Positions 17,821 through 25,620 of a DNA stretch of 64,000 bases are shown here, piece after piece. The translations under genes were made by a program, and so were the position numbers. The notes under the pieces are model-generated. The model ran no database searches. It worked only from the letters and a program-made list of their open reading frames with translations, and had not been told where the DNA came from. The number at the start of each line of letters is the position of its first letter. Positions within the stretch are counted from its first letter, which is position 1. The stretch comes from Clostridia bacterium (lineage in GTDB: Bacteria > Bacillota > Clostridia > Oscillospirales > Oscillospiraceae). The stretch is from contig JAGKTU010000001.1 in NCBI GenBank assembly GCA_021153265.1, positions 1 through 64,000 on the forward strand, in the 5' to 3' direction.

Positions 17821-18742
17821 TTTGTGCCTCCATATTTTTTCCTAATTTTGAAAACCACCGGAAAGTCATGGGCCATACCATGCCGGCCACCACCACGATG
17901 AGGAAATACCGCACCGCCCGGGCTGCCATATGTCCGGCAAAAAGCGCATCCAAGGGAGCGCGAAGCCCCTCTTTCACAGCAAGGACAAGGCCAAGTCCCA
18001 GCACTACTTTCAAAAGCTGCGCCCACCAGACCGCTTTCTCCGGGAAGCGGATGTACTTCTTCTCCCCTACATACACAATGGCAACACCGGTGAGAGAGCC
18101 GATCATGGTGTAAGCATTTTTCACGCCGGACCGGAGATTGTTTGCATCGATGTCTGACGGGAAGGGGTAAAGCTGCACAAACAGCATAAGCCCCACCGCC
18201 ATGGCGATCATACCGGCCAGCAGCGCTTTCATACCCGATGCGTGATCGGAAAGGGTTACTTTTTTCAGCAGGAGCACCAGGATCACCGCGATGACCGCGG
18301 ACACCAGCACATCCTGAGGGGTATGGACGCCGATGTACATCCGGGAAAAAGCCACCAGTGTTGCCAGAGCGATGCACACAATCCTGGTCCACCGCTTCTT
18401 GGCGCCGGCAGCAATGGCGCCGAAGGTTCCCACCGCCATCTGGGTGTGTCCACTGGGGAAGCTGTACCCGGAGGCGGCTTCCCTGGCCTGTTCCAGAATG
18501 GTAAAATCCGGGTCTATGACCCAAGGGCGGGGAATCCGGAACCAGAGCTTCAGAAATTGATTGACCATGGTGCCAATGAAGCCCACGGACATAAGATAAT
18601 AACCCTTTCGCTTGTCCACGCACCAGAAAAACACCAGCGCAAGGGCAAGAAAGGCGGTTTCTTCACCCAGCATGGTGATCATAAGCATAATTTCATTGAG
18701 GATGGGCAGGCGGATGCCCTCCAGCCAGTACAGTATCTGCAT
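17801..18742 (-). CDS. PAP2 family membrane phosphatase
   Basis: A 313-residue membrane protein. The three phosphatase motifs are KLWFRIPRPW, PSGHTQ and SRMYIGVHTPQD. Several membrane helices surround them, and the C-terminal half adds more helices than a minimal PAP2. Likely substrates are undecaprenyl diphosphate or another lipid phosphate. The frame reaches 18796, but AGGAGGCGAGTT directly before ATG 18742 fixes the start. It heads the PAP2-nrdG-dut operon. Confidence 0.85.
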   Translation of the reverse strand: MQILYWLEGIRLPILNEIMLMITMLGEETAFLALALVFFWCVDKRKGYYLMSVGFIGTMVNQFLKLWFRIPRPWVIDPDFTILEQAREAASGYSFPSGHTQMAVGTFGAIAAGAKKRWTRIVCIALATLVAFSRMYIGVHTPQDVLVSAVIAVILVLLLKKVTLSDHASGMKALLAGMIAMAVGLMLFVQLYPFPSDIDANNLRSGVKNAYTMIGSLTGVAIVYVGEKKYIRFPEKAVWWAQLLKVVLGLGLVLAVKEGLRAPLDALFAGHMAARAVRYFLIVVVAGMVWPMTFRWFSKLGKNMEAQSELRNH

Positions 18743-18797
18743 AACTCGCCTCCTGTTGTTTTTATCAGTATACCACAACTGCCCGGAAATTTCCACA

Positions 18798-18832
18798 TAA
18801 AATGACCGCCACTTTTTTCGTGGCGGTCATCG
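18798..18832 (-). terminator. Terminator of the AI-2E family gene
   Basis: Stem ATGACCGCCAC/GTGGCGGTCAT with a 7-nt loop, placed directly after the stop at 18835 and followed by a short T run on the minus strand. Confidence 0.75.
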
Positions 18833-18834
18833 TC

Positions 18835-20052
18835 TTATTTCTTGGATTTCGGCGGTGGTGCTTCCCGTTCACCGAAGGTTTCTTTATAGTCGGTCCACAG
18901 GTCCAATTGGCAATTCTTCTCAAGGCCACGGTAAATCAGCTTTCTCGCCACATCATAGAGCACTGCGAAGAAAGGTACACAGACCACCATGCCCACAAGG
19001 CCAAACAAGCCGCCAAACAGAATGATGGAAAACAGCACCCAGAAGCTGGGCAGTCCGGTACGGTCACCCAGAATGGCAGGGCCGATGACGTTGCCGTCCA
19101 ACTGCTGCAGTCCCAGCACGAACAGCGCAAACCAGAATGCCTTGACGGGACTGTCGATCATGATCAGCAGGATGGATGGGACCGCGCCGATAAAGGGGCC
19201 GAAGAAAGGAATCACATTGGTCACGCCCACAATTGCGGAAATCAGCAGAGGATTGGGGAAACGGAAGATCAGACAGCCGATGTAGCAAAGGACGCCGATA
19301 ATGGCCGAATCCACGATCTTACCATCGATAAAGCCGCCGAACATCTGATCCACGAACTTGAGTTCTTTCAGCACCATGTCTGCCCACTTGGGTTTCAGTA
19401 CACTGCGGATCACCATGACACCCTGCTTGGCAAAGCGCTTCCGGCTGGCAAGCAGATACACCGCCACAATGATACCAATGAGGAAGTTCTTCAGGAACAT
19501 CAGAATCTTCCACACACTCATGCCCACACCGCTGACAATGTCAGACACATAGGGAACCAGATTTTGCGATGCCCATACATCCAAATCGTTATAAACGGTC
19601 TGATAGGTGGTGTGGAAATAGGAGGTTAGATTTTCATTACCGCCCAGAGTACGCGACACCCAGCCGGAAATCTGCTCCGCCCGGTCGGGAAGGGAGATCC
19701 AGATGGCTCGAATGCTCCGATACAGTTCCGGTGCGATCATGATGATCAGAGCATAAACCACAAGCAGACCGGTGATCATGCTGAATAACACGGCGAGGGT
19801 TTCACCCAGTTTCCGCAGCTTGTTCGGCAGCCATTTGACCAGATATTTCTCGTAATAATTACACACCGGTCGCAGCAGATACGCAATCACGCCGCCGTAA
19901 ACAAAAGGCGACAGAATACCCATCACTTTGTCTACTACATCGGTAATCCCCTGAATTCGGTACAGCAGGAAAAAGAAAATCACACTTAGGCTGATGGCAC
20001 CAAAACCTGCTATCATACCATACAGATAGGGAGATTTTTTGAAATTTTTCAC
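18835..20052 (-). CDS. AI-2E family transporter (PerM/YtvI-like)
   Basis: A 405-residue membrane protein with about eight helices. It has the family pattern of a long soluble stretch after helix 2-3 and the conserved GVTNVIPFFGPFIGAVPS block. Members are putative exporters or, in some cases, Na/H antiporters; the substrate is unproven. The frame begins at ATG 20079, but GAGGTGAAGATC places the ribosome at GTG 20052 (VKNFKKSPYLYG), which I take as start. Monocistronic. Confidence 0.85.
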   Translation of the reverse strand: MKNFKKSPYLYGMIAGFGAISLSVIFFFLLYRIQGITDVVDKVMGILSPFVYGGVIAYLLRPVCNYYEKYLVKWLPNKLRKLGETLAVLFSMITGLLVVYALIIMIAPELYRSIRAIWISLPDRAEQISGWVSRTLGGNENLTSYFHTTYQTVYNDLDVWASQNLVPYVSDIVSGVGMSVWKILMFLKNFLIGIIVAVYLLASRKRFAKQGVMVIRSVLKPKWADMVLKELKFVDQMFGGFIDGKIVDSAIIGVLCYIGCLIFRFPNPLLISAIVGVTNVIPFFGPFIGAVPSILLIMIDSPVKAFWFALFVLGLQQLDGNVIGPAILGDRTGLPSFWVLFSIILFGGLFGLVGMVVCVPFFAVLYDVARKLIYRGLEKNCQLDLWTDYKETFGEREAPPPKSKK

Positions 20053-20218
20053 GATCTTCACCTCTTTCTCTATATCCATTCTATTGTAAGTATACCATTG
20101 GTTGAATTGCCTTGTATGAACAAATTATGAATTAGTCGTAATTAACCAAATCTTAATTTTCCGCTGACATGGTCACGAAGTCTTTACAATTCCCATGGTT
20201 TGGATGCCCATTCCGGAC

Positions 20219-20247
20219 TTGCCATTTTCTCACGGATTGGATATAAT
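20219..20247 (+). promoter_or_regulatory. Promoter of the TIGR04255 operon
   Basis: TTGCCA (20219-20224), 17-nt spacer, TATAAT (20242-20247), 39 nt before the ATG at 20287. Confidence 0.7.
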
Positions 20248-20286
20248 AGATTGAAACATGACATACTGTAGAAACGAGGGTTTGCT

Positions 20287-21072
20287 ATGCTTTCTCATGA
20301 TGACCGCTGTATTTATCGACACGCTCCGCTGGTGGAGGTAATTTGTCAGCTTCGTTTTCCGGAAATCTTATCCATCGAAGCCAAGGTACCTGCGGATTTT
20401 CAGGATGCCATCCGGGCAGAATTTCCCCGATACACCCGTCGTCAGGATTCCATGCCGCCCAAGATCACCGGCGCACCGGGTAATCTGTCGGTAGCCAGCC
20501 AGCAGACCGTCACCAATCATCAGTTTGCTTCCGCCGACGGAGCCTGGCGCGTGAATCTGACCAGCAGGTTCATCTCCCTAACCTGTAACCGCTACACCAG
20601 CTGGGAGGACTTCGCCAAGAAGCTGGATAAGCCTCTGGCGGCATTTATTCGCATTTACCAGCCTGCTTTTTACGAGCGCGTGGGTCTGCGGTATCTGAAT
20701 ATCATCTCGAGAGCCCAGCTGGAGCTTGCAGACGTTCCATTCCGGGAGCTGATCAGTCCCTGCTATCTGGGTCCCCTTAGCGAAGAGGATGTGAGCGAAG
20801 CCGCATCCACCCGTTGCAGCATCGACTGTGACTTAGGACTCCGGGGCGGCTGCCGGGTAAAGATCCACGCAGGTCCCGGTATGGTCAAGCGGAATGGTCA
20901 GGAGGACAAGGAAGTCAAGTTTATCTTTGATCAGGATCTGTACATGCCCGGTCAGGTTCCCATCAATCTCTCTGCCGGGGCGCTGCAGACTCTGCACAGC
21001 CAGGCATTTGCCATCTTTCGGGGCGCTATCCGCAACATGCTGCACGAGGCCTTTGAACCTGAGGAAATTTAA
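20287..21072 (+). CDS. TIGR04255 family protein
   Basis: A 261-residue soluble protein. The opening YRHAPLVEVICQLRFP and the middle FYERVGLRYLNII are typical of the sporadically distributed TIGR04255 family, whose function is unknown. Family members are often reported near accessory or toxin-like genes. Here it leads an operon with a membrane zinc protease (gap 11 nt) and an HD protein. No catalytic motif is evident. Confidence 0.8.
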   Translation: MLSHDDRCIYRHAPLVEVICQLRFPEILSIEAKVPADFQDAIRAEFPRYTRRQDSMPPKITGAPGNLSVASQQTVTNHQFASADGAWRVNLTSRFISLTCNRYTSWEDFAKKLDKPLAAFIRIYQPAFYERVGLRYLNIISRAQLELADVPFRELISPCYLGPLSEEDVSEAASTRCSIDCDLGLRGGCRVKIHAGPGMVKRNGQEDKEVKFIFDQDLYMPGQVPINLSAGALQTLHSQAFAIFRGAIRNMLHEAFEPEEI

Positions 21073-21083
21073 GGAGGTAGACT

Positions 21084-21803
21084 ATGCTGCCCTTTTATTA
21101 CTATGGATTTGACTGGACATATCTTACGTTGGTACTGCCCTGTCTGATTTTTGCCATGATTGCCAGCAGTAATGTTAACAGCACCTTCAAAAAGTACTCC
21201 AAACAGCTCTCCAGACGGCACATCACCGGCGCGGAAGCCGCCCAGAGGGTGCTGCATGCAAACGGTGTTTACGGCGTACGCATTGAGCGGATTGCAGGCA
21301 ACTTAACCGACCACTTTGACCCCAAGGCCAATGTGATCCGGTTGTCTGACCCTGTATACAACTCCACTTCCACCGCCGCCATCGGTGTTGCCTGCCACGA
21401 GGCCGGTCACGCGGTGCAGTACGCCGTTGGCTACTCCCCCATGAAACTCCGGGCTGCCATCATTCCCATGACCAATCTGGGTTCCAAACTGGCATTTCCA
21501 CTGATTCTGGTGGGACTTCTGCTTGGTTCGCTGGGTGAGATCTCCATGTTGTTCATTTATCTGGGCATTGCGGCATTCGGATTATCCTTCGTGTTCCAGA
21601 TTGTAACCCTGCCGGTGGAATTTAACGCAAGCCGCAGAGCAATCAAAGCAATCGAAGAGGGCGGAATTTTGACGGAAGAGGAGCAGCGGGGTGCAAAGAA
21701 GACCCTGACTGCCGCTGCCATGACTTACGTTGCCGCCACCGCTACGGCTCTGGCTCAGCTTCTGCGGCTGATCCTGATCTACGGACGGCGGAGGAGGGAT
21801 TGA
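21084..21803 (+). CDS. Membrane zinc metallopeptidase (YugP-like)
   Basis: A 239-residue protein. The zinc motif HEAGH is at 105-109, with one N-terminal and three C-terminal membrane helices around it, as in the neutral zinc metallopeptidase family (Zn_peptidase_2). AAGGAGG lies before the ATG. The substrate is unknown. It sits between the TIGR04255 and HD genes, and its stop is 2 nt before the next start. Confidence 0.88.
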   Translation: MLPFYYYGFDWTYLTLVLPCLIFAMIASSNVNSTFKKYSKQLSRRHITGAEAAQRVLHANGVYGVRIERIAGNLTDHFDPKANVIRLSDPVYNSTSTAAIGVACHEAGHAVQYAVGYSPMKLRAAIIPMTNLGSKLAFPLILVGLLLGSLGEISMLFIYLGIAAFGLSFVFQIVTLPVEFNASRRAIKAIEEGGILTEEEQRGAKKTLTAAAMTYVAATATALAQLLRLILIYGRRRRD

Positions 21804-21805
21804 GT

Positions 21806-22243
21806 ATGATCTACACGCCGCTGACCAACCGGGCTCTGAAGGTCGCCTATCAAGCCCATCACGGACAGGTGGATTACAACGGAATCCCCTATATCTTCCA
21901 CCCCATTCATATGGCTGAGCAGATGGATGACGAAATTTCCTGCTGCGTAGCACTGCTGCACGATGTGGCGGAAGATACGGATGTGACCATAGAAGAATTG
22001 GCACGGATTTTTCCAAAAGAAGTCATCGATCCGCTGAAACTGCTGACTCACGAAAAACACGTTAACTATTTTGACTACGTCCGAGCGATCAAAGGTGATC
22101 CCATCGCCGTGAAGGTAAAGCTTGCGGACTTAAGCCACAACTCGGATCAAACAAGATGTGTCGGAGCTGGGCTAAGCGAAGAGAAACTGCTGTATTGGCA
22201 GGATAAATATGGAAAAGCCACAAAAATTCTGACCGAAGATTGA
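21806..22243 (+). CDS. HD domain protein (RelA/SpoT hydrolase-like)
   Basis: A 145-residue protein with the HD signature: HPIHMAEQM, then LLHDVAED (HD pair) and KLADLSHN (last Asp). This matches a stand-alone ppGpp-hydrolase-type HD domain (MESH1/small alarmone hydrolase-like), with no synthetase or TGS domain. It may hydrolyse (p)ppGpp or another nucleotide. GGAGGGATTGAGT precedes ATG 21806, making this a better start than TTG 21800. Its terminator at 22264-22294 overlaps the next promoter. Confidence 0.82.
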   Translation: MIYTPLTNRALKVAYQAHHGQVDYNGIPYIFHPIHMAEQMDDEISCCVALLHDVAEDTDVTIEELARIFPKEVIDPLKLLTHEKHVNYFDYVRAIKGDPIAVKVKLADLSHNSDQTRCVGAGLSEEKLLYWQDKYGKATKILTED

Positions 22244-22263
22244 GCCATATCACCAAATTTTTT

Positions 22264-22294
22264 CCGCCCCGGTATTGACATCCGGGGCGGTTTT
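22264..22294 (+). terminator. Terminator hairpin of the HD gene
   Basis: Perfect 9-bp arms CCGCCCCGG (22264-22272) and CCGGGGCGG (22282-22290), followed by TTTTC. The loop contains the -35 element of the next promoter. Confidence 0.75.
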
Positions 22295-22303
22295 CTATAT
22301 AAT
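22275..22303 (+). promoter_or_regulatory. Consensus sigma-A promoter of the AbrB operon
   Basis: TTGACA (22275-22280), 17-nt spacer, TATAAT (22298-22303). It is nested in the preceding terminator. Confidence 0.85.
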
Positions 22304-22310
22304 CTTCCGG

Positions 22311-22337
22311 TATGAAAAGTATGAAAAGTGTGAAAGG
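22311..22337 (+). repeat. Three tandem 9-bp repeats in the AbrB leader
   Basis: TATGAAAAG, TATGAAAAG, TGTGAAAGG in direct succession. The last copy includes the start of the ribosome binding site. Confidence 0.7.
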
Positions 22338-22346
22338 AGATCTCCT

Positions 22347-22586
22347 ATGGCAGGAGGCAAACACATTCTGGGCAAGCAAAATGCCCAACGTGTCTTCGGC
22401 ACCGCCAAAGTCGGCGACCGCGGGCAGATCGTAATTCCCAAAGAAGCCCGGGAGTTCTTCGGCATCAATCCCGGCGATACCCTGCTGATTCTTGGAAAAC
22501 ACGAAACAGGTCTGATCGTAACCAAGCCCGAAACGCTCAACGATCTGGCCAATCAAATCTTCCAATCCGTAGAAAATGAGGACTGA
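22347..22586 (+). CDS. AbrB/MazE-type transition-state regulator
   Basis: A 79-residue DNA-binding protein. VGDRGQIVIPKEAREFFGINPGDTLLIL is written here only by its ends: it begins at VGDRGQ (about 21) and ends at TLLIL, the swapped-hairpin AbrB fold. AAAGGAG precedes ATG 22347. No toxin follows, so it is a regulator and not an antitoxin. It leads an operon with the lyase (2-nt gap) and DMT transporter genes. Three 9-bp repeats lie between promoter and start (22311-22337), a possible site of autoregulation. Confidence 0.85.
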   Translation: MAGGKHILGKQNAQRVFGTAKVGDRGQIVIPKEAREFFGINPGDTLLILGKHETGLIVTKPETLNDLANQIFQSVENED

Positions 22587-22588
22587 AC

Positions 22589-23872
22589 ATGAACGAAATT
22601 ACCACTATGTATGAAAATATGGGCATTTCCAAAGAGGTTTATGCCTACGGCGAAGCTGCCATCAGTCGACTGAAGGGTCGCTTTGAAGATATCGACCGTG
22701 TCGCCGAATACAATCAGGCCAAGGTTCTGACTGCTTTCCGGAAAAATCGGGTAAGCGCCACCTGTTTTGCCGCATCCACCGGCTACGGCTACAACGACGA
22801 GGGCCGCGACAAGCTGGAGCAGGTCTATGCCGACGTATTCCACACTGAAGCTGCCCTGGTCCGTCCCCACATTACCTGCGGCACCCATGCCCTGACTGTA
22901 GCCCTCAGCGCAAATCTGCTGCCCGGTGACGAGCTGCTGTCCCCCGTTGGTCTTCCCTATGACACCTTGCAGGAAGTCATCGGCATCCGTCCCTCTCCCT
23001 GCAGCCTTGCCGAGTACGGCGTCAGCTACCGGCAGGTGGATCTGCTGAGCGACGGCACCTTCGACTACGAGGGTATCCGCAAGGCCATCAACGAAAAAAC
23101 GAAGCTGATCACCATCCAGCGCTCCAAGGGTTACGCCACCCGGCCTACCTTCTCCGTGACCCAGATCGGTGAACTGATCGCCTTCTGCAAATCCATCAAG
23201 CCTGATGTGATCGTGATGGTTGATAACTGCTACGGCGAATTTGTGGAGACCATCGAGCCCTCTGATGTGGGCGCGGATATGATCGTGGGCAGTCTGATCA
23301 AAAATCCCGGCGGCGGTCTTGCCTCCTCCGGCGGCTACATCGCAGGCACGAAAAAATGCATCGACCGCTGCGCTTACCGGCTTTCCGCACCCGGTTTAGG
23401 ACAGGAGGTCGGCGCCAACTTCGGTCTGATGGGCCAGCTTTATCAAGGCTTCTTCCTCTCCCCCACCGTCACCGCCAGCGCAGAAAAGGGTGCTATTTTT
23501 GCCGCAAACCTCTATGAATCCCTGGGCTTTAAGTGCGTCCCCAACGCCACCGAAAGCCGCCATGATATCATCCAGGCTGTGGAACTTGGCAGCGAAGAGG
23601 GTATGATTGCTTTCTGCAAGGGCATTCAGGCCGCCGCACCCGTGGACTCCTTCGCCACCCCCATCCCCGGCGACATGCCCGGCTATGACAGTCAGGTCAT
23701 CATGGCCGCCGGTGCCTTCGTTCAGGGAAGCACCATGGAGCTGTCCGCTGACGGCCCCATCCGTCCTCCCTATGCCGTCTATTTCCAGGGCGGCCTGACA
23801 TGGTATCACGCCAAGCTGGGCATTCTTATGAGCCTGCAGAAAATGGTGGATGCCGGTCTGGTGACCCTGTAA
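22589..23872 (+). CDS. Methionine gamma-lyase-like PLP enzyme (aluminium resistance family)
   Basis: A 427-residue fold-type I PLP enzyme. HITCGTHAL holds the cofactor phosphate site, VDNCYGEF the Asp that pairs with pyridine N, and SLIKNPGGGLA the Schiff-base Lys. These match the Met_gamma_lyase/aluminium resistance (YnbB) family common in Firmicutes. The true substrate is uncertain; cleavage of a sulfur amino acid is plausible. It is cotranscribed with an AbrB regulator and a DMT transporter. Confidence 0.88.
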   Translation: MNEITTMYENMGISKEVYAYGEAAISRLKGRFEDIDRVAEYNQAKVLTAFRKNRVSATCFAASTGYGYNDEGRDKLEQVYADVFHTEAALVRPHITCGTHALTVALSANLLPGDELLSPVGLPYDTLQEVIGIRPSPCSLAEYGVSYRQVDLLSDGTFDYEGIRKAINEKTKLITIQRSKGYATRPTFSVTQIGELIAFCKSIKPDVIVMVDNCYGEFVETIEPSDVGADMIVGSLIKNPGGGLASSGGYIAGTKKCIDRCAYRLSAPGLGQEVGANFGLMGQLYQGFFLSPTVTASAEKGAIFAANLYESLGFKCVPNATESRHDIIQAVELGSEEGMIAFCKGIQAAAPVDSFATPIPGDMPGYDSQVIMAAGAFVQGSTMELSADGPIRPPYAVYFQGGLTWYHAKLGILMSLQKMVDAGLVTL

Positions 23873-23900
23873 ATATATTAGAAAGAAAGAGGTAAACATC

Positions 23901-24827
23901 ATGTCTTGGTTATTCTTCTCCGTTGGTACCGCCCTGCTGTGGGGTACTGCCGAACTGTTTTACAAAAAAGGCGCGCAGCCTCAGGAAAAATTTTCTCACC
24001 TGAAGATCTGTGTGTGGGTTGGTATCGTTATGGGTGCTCACGCAATCTTCACCCTGCTGACCCAGAATATCAACTACAATCCCATCAATATCATCCGCTA
24101 TCTGCCCGTTTCTCTGTTTTACATCATCTCCATGGCTTTCTCCTATTTCGGAATGCGTTTTCTGGAGGAATCCATCTCTGACCCTATTGAGAACACCGCC
24201 GGTGTCATTTGCACGCTGCTGTTTGCCATCTTCCTGAAGGAAGAAATTGCTCCCCTGACTTGGGTTGCCATTGCGATCATCACCATTGGTGTTCTGGGTG
24301 TCAGCTTCCTGGAAAACAGCGGCGAAACCACAAGAAAGAAGCAGCTGGGCAAGAAGCTGGCTATCGTCGCTTTCTGCATGCCTTTCGTATATGCCCTGCT
24401 GGATGCCTTCGGCACTTTCCTGGATGATGCTTTCTTCCTGATCGATGATGTTGCAAAGTCTCCTCTGGTGGATGTTACCGCGGATACCCTTGAAGATGTA
24501 GCCAACACCAGCTACGAGCTGACTTTTGCCCTGTTCGCTCTGGGTCTGTTCATCTTCATGAAGTCCAAGAAGGTCAAGTTTGGTTCTCTCCCCCAGCACA
24601 AGGATAAGATCCTCGCTGCTGTCTTCGAAACCGCAGGTCAGTTCACCTACGTTTACGCTCTGGGTGGAGTGGACGCCGTTGCTGCACCCATTCTTTCCTC
24701 TGTGTGCGTCGTTTCCCTGCTGCTGTCCCGTATTTTCCTGAAGGAAAAGCTTTCCTGGAAAACTTACGTTTTCATCGCCATCGTGATCATCGGCATTCTG
24801 TTGCTGGCGGTAAGCGAAGAAATTTAA
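23901..24827 (+). CDS. EamA/DMT family transporter
   Basis: A 308-residue membrane protein with about ten helices in two homologous halves, as in the drug/metabolite transporter superfamily. Both halves end with an acidic or basic motif after a GVLGV/GILLL helix. The substrate is unknown. Its place after the lyase-like enzyme suggests export of an amino acid or a sulfur compound (inference). A ribosome site (AAAGAGG) lies before the ATG. Confidence 0.85.
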   Translation: MSWLFFSVGTALLWGTAELFYKKGAQPQEKFSHLKICVWVGIVMGAHAIFTLLTQNINYNPINIIRYLPVSLFYIISMAFSYFGMRFLEESISDPIENTAGVICTLLFAIFLKEEIAPLTWVAIAIITIGVLGVSFLENSGETTRKKQLGKKLAIVAFCMPFVYALLDAFGTFLDDAFFLIDDVAKSPLVDVTADTLEDVANTSYELTFALFALGLFIFMKSKKVKFGSLPQHKDKILAAVFETAGQFTYVYALGGVDAVAAPILSSVCVVSLLLSRIFLKEKLSWKTYVFIAIVIIGILLLAVSEEI

Positions 24828-24830
24828 TGC

Positions 24831-24866
24831 AAAAAGCCACCTTCCGTTTCGGAAGGTGGCTTTCTT
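24831..24866. terminator. Terminator between convergent genes
   Basis: AGCCACCTTCCG/CGGAAGGTGGCT stem with a 3-nt loop and T-rich flanks on both strands. Confidence 0.88.
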
Positions 24867-25114
24867 TATTGCTCGATGAGTTTCATTTTTCCGGCTCTGG
24901 GGAGGGATTTGATCTGAGCTTCCCGTTTTAAGGCGGCGGAGTGATCGCCGCAGGTTTCCGAGTAGACCAATTCCAGAGGGGCTCTGCCACGGGTGTATTT
25001 TGCACCCTTCCCTGCCCTGTGGGCTTCCAACCGGACCTGCACATCGGTGGTAATACCGGTGTACAGGCTGTCATCCCGGCATCGCAGTATATATAAATAC
25101 CAACATTTTTCCAT
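24866..25114 (-). CDS. GIY-YIG domain protein
   Basis: An 82-residue single-domain protein. WYLYILRC and SLYTGIT form the GIY-YIG pair, followed by the conserved Arg (VRLEAHRAGKGAKYT) and Glu (KREAQIK). Such short YhbQ/UPF0213 proteins may act on DNA. ATG 25114 lies 2 nt after the previous stop, so translation is probably coupled; no strong ribosome site is present. Confidence 0.88.
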   Translation of the reverse strand: MEKCWYLYILRCRDDSLYTGITTDVQVRLEAHRAGKGAKYTRGRAPLELVYSETCGDHSAALKREAQIKSLPRAGKMKLIEQ

Positions 25115-25116
25115 AG

Positions 25117-25620
25117 TTACCGTCTGAAGTTCAACTTTCTGCTCAGAATCTTGTCCACAAGGAAAAAGCAAAGGTTTCCTAAAAGGAGCGTGACGATGAG
25201 CATAGCCGTGCCAAGCTCCCGGAATTCTGCAGCAACTTGCGCCATGCCGAAGAGGTGGATCAGCAGCCAGTACATTGCCAGAACGGATGCATTAAAGAGC
25301 AGACCTTTCCACAGCCAGGAGAGTTTTGCAGTATCCAGCTTAGGCTTTACGATGGGATAATAGCCGAGGAAAGCAAATACAGCGGCGGCTTCCTTATCCG
25401 GGCCTAACAGCATGGAAAGAATCGCAACTGCACCGTACCAGGCCCAAGCGACTCGCGCACCGCAGATTTGCAGCACGGTTTTCAGCAGCAAAATACAGAG
25501 CATGGGGCAGATGTAGGTCGCAAGTGGAATCAAGCCGCCAAGGCTCATGATCACCACAGCCAGCGCAGCCATGACACCGCCCAAAGCCATGCTTTTGGCA
25601 GAGTTATTTGTTCTTGCCAT
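25117..25620 (-). CDS. Small membrane protein, possible ECF-type substrate-binding subunit
   Basis: A 167-residue hydrophobic protein with about five to six helices. MALGGVMAALAVVIMSLG near the start resembles the opening of ECF transporter S components. Its start overlaps the end of pncB by 17 nt. A vitamin uptake role, perhaps nicotinate, follows from context only. No partner ATPase is in the window. Confidence 0.55.
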   Translation of the reverse strand: MARTNNSAKSMALGGVMAALAVVIMSLGGLIPLATYICPMLCILLLKTVLQICGARVAWAWYGAVAILSMLLGPDKEAAAVFAFLGYYPIVKPKLDTAKLSWLWKGLLFNASVLAMYWLLIHLFGMAQVAAEFRELGTAMLIVTLLLGNLCFFLVDKILSRKLNFRR

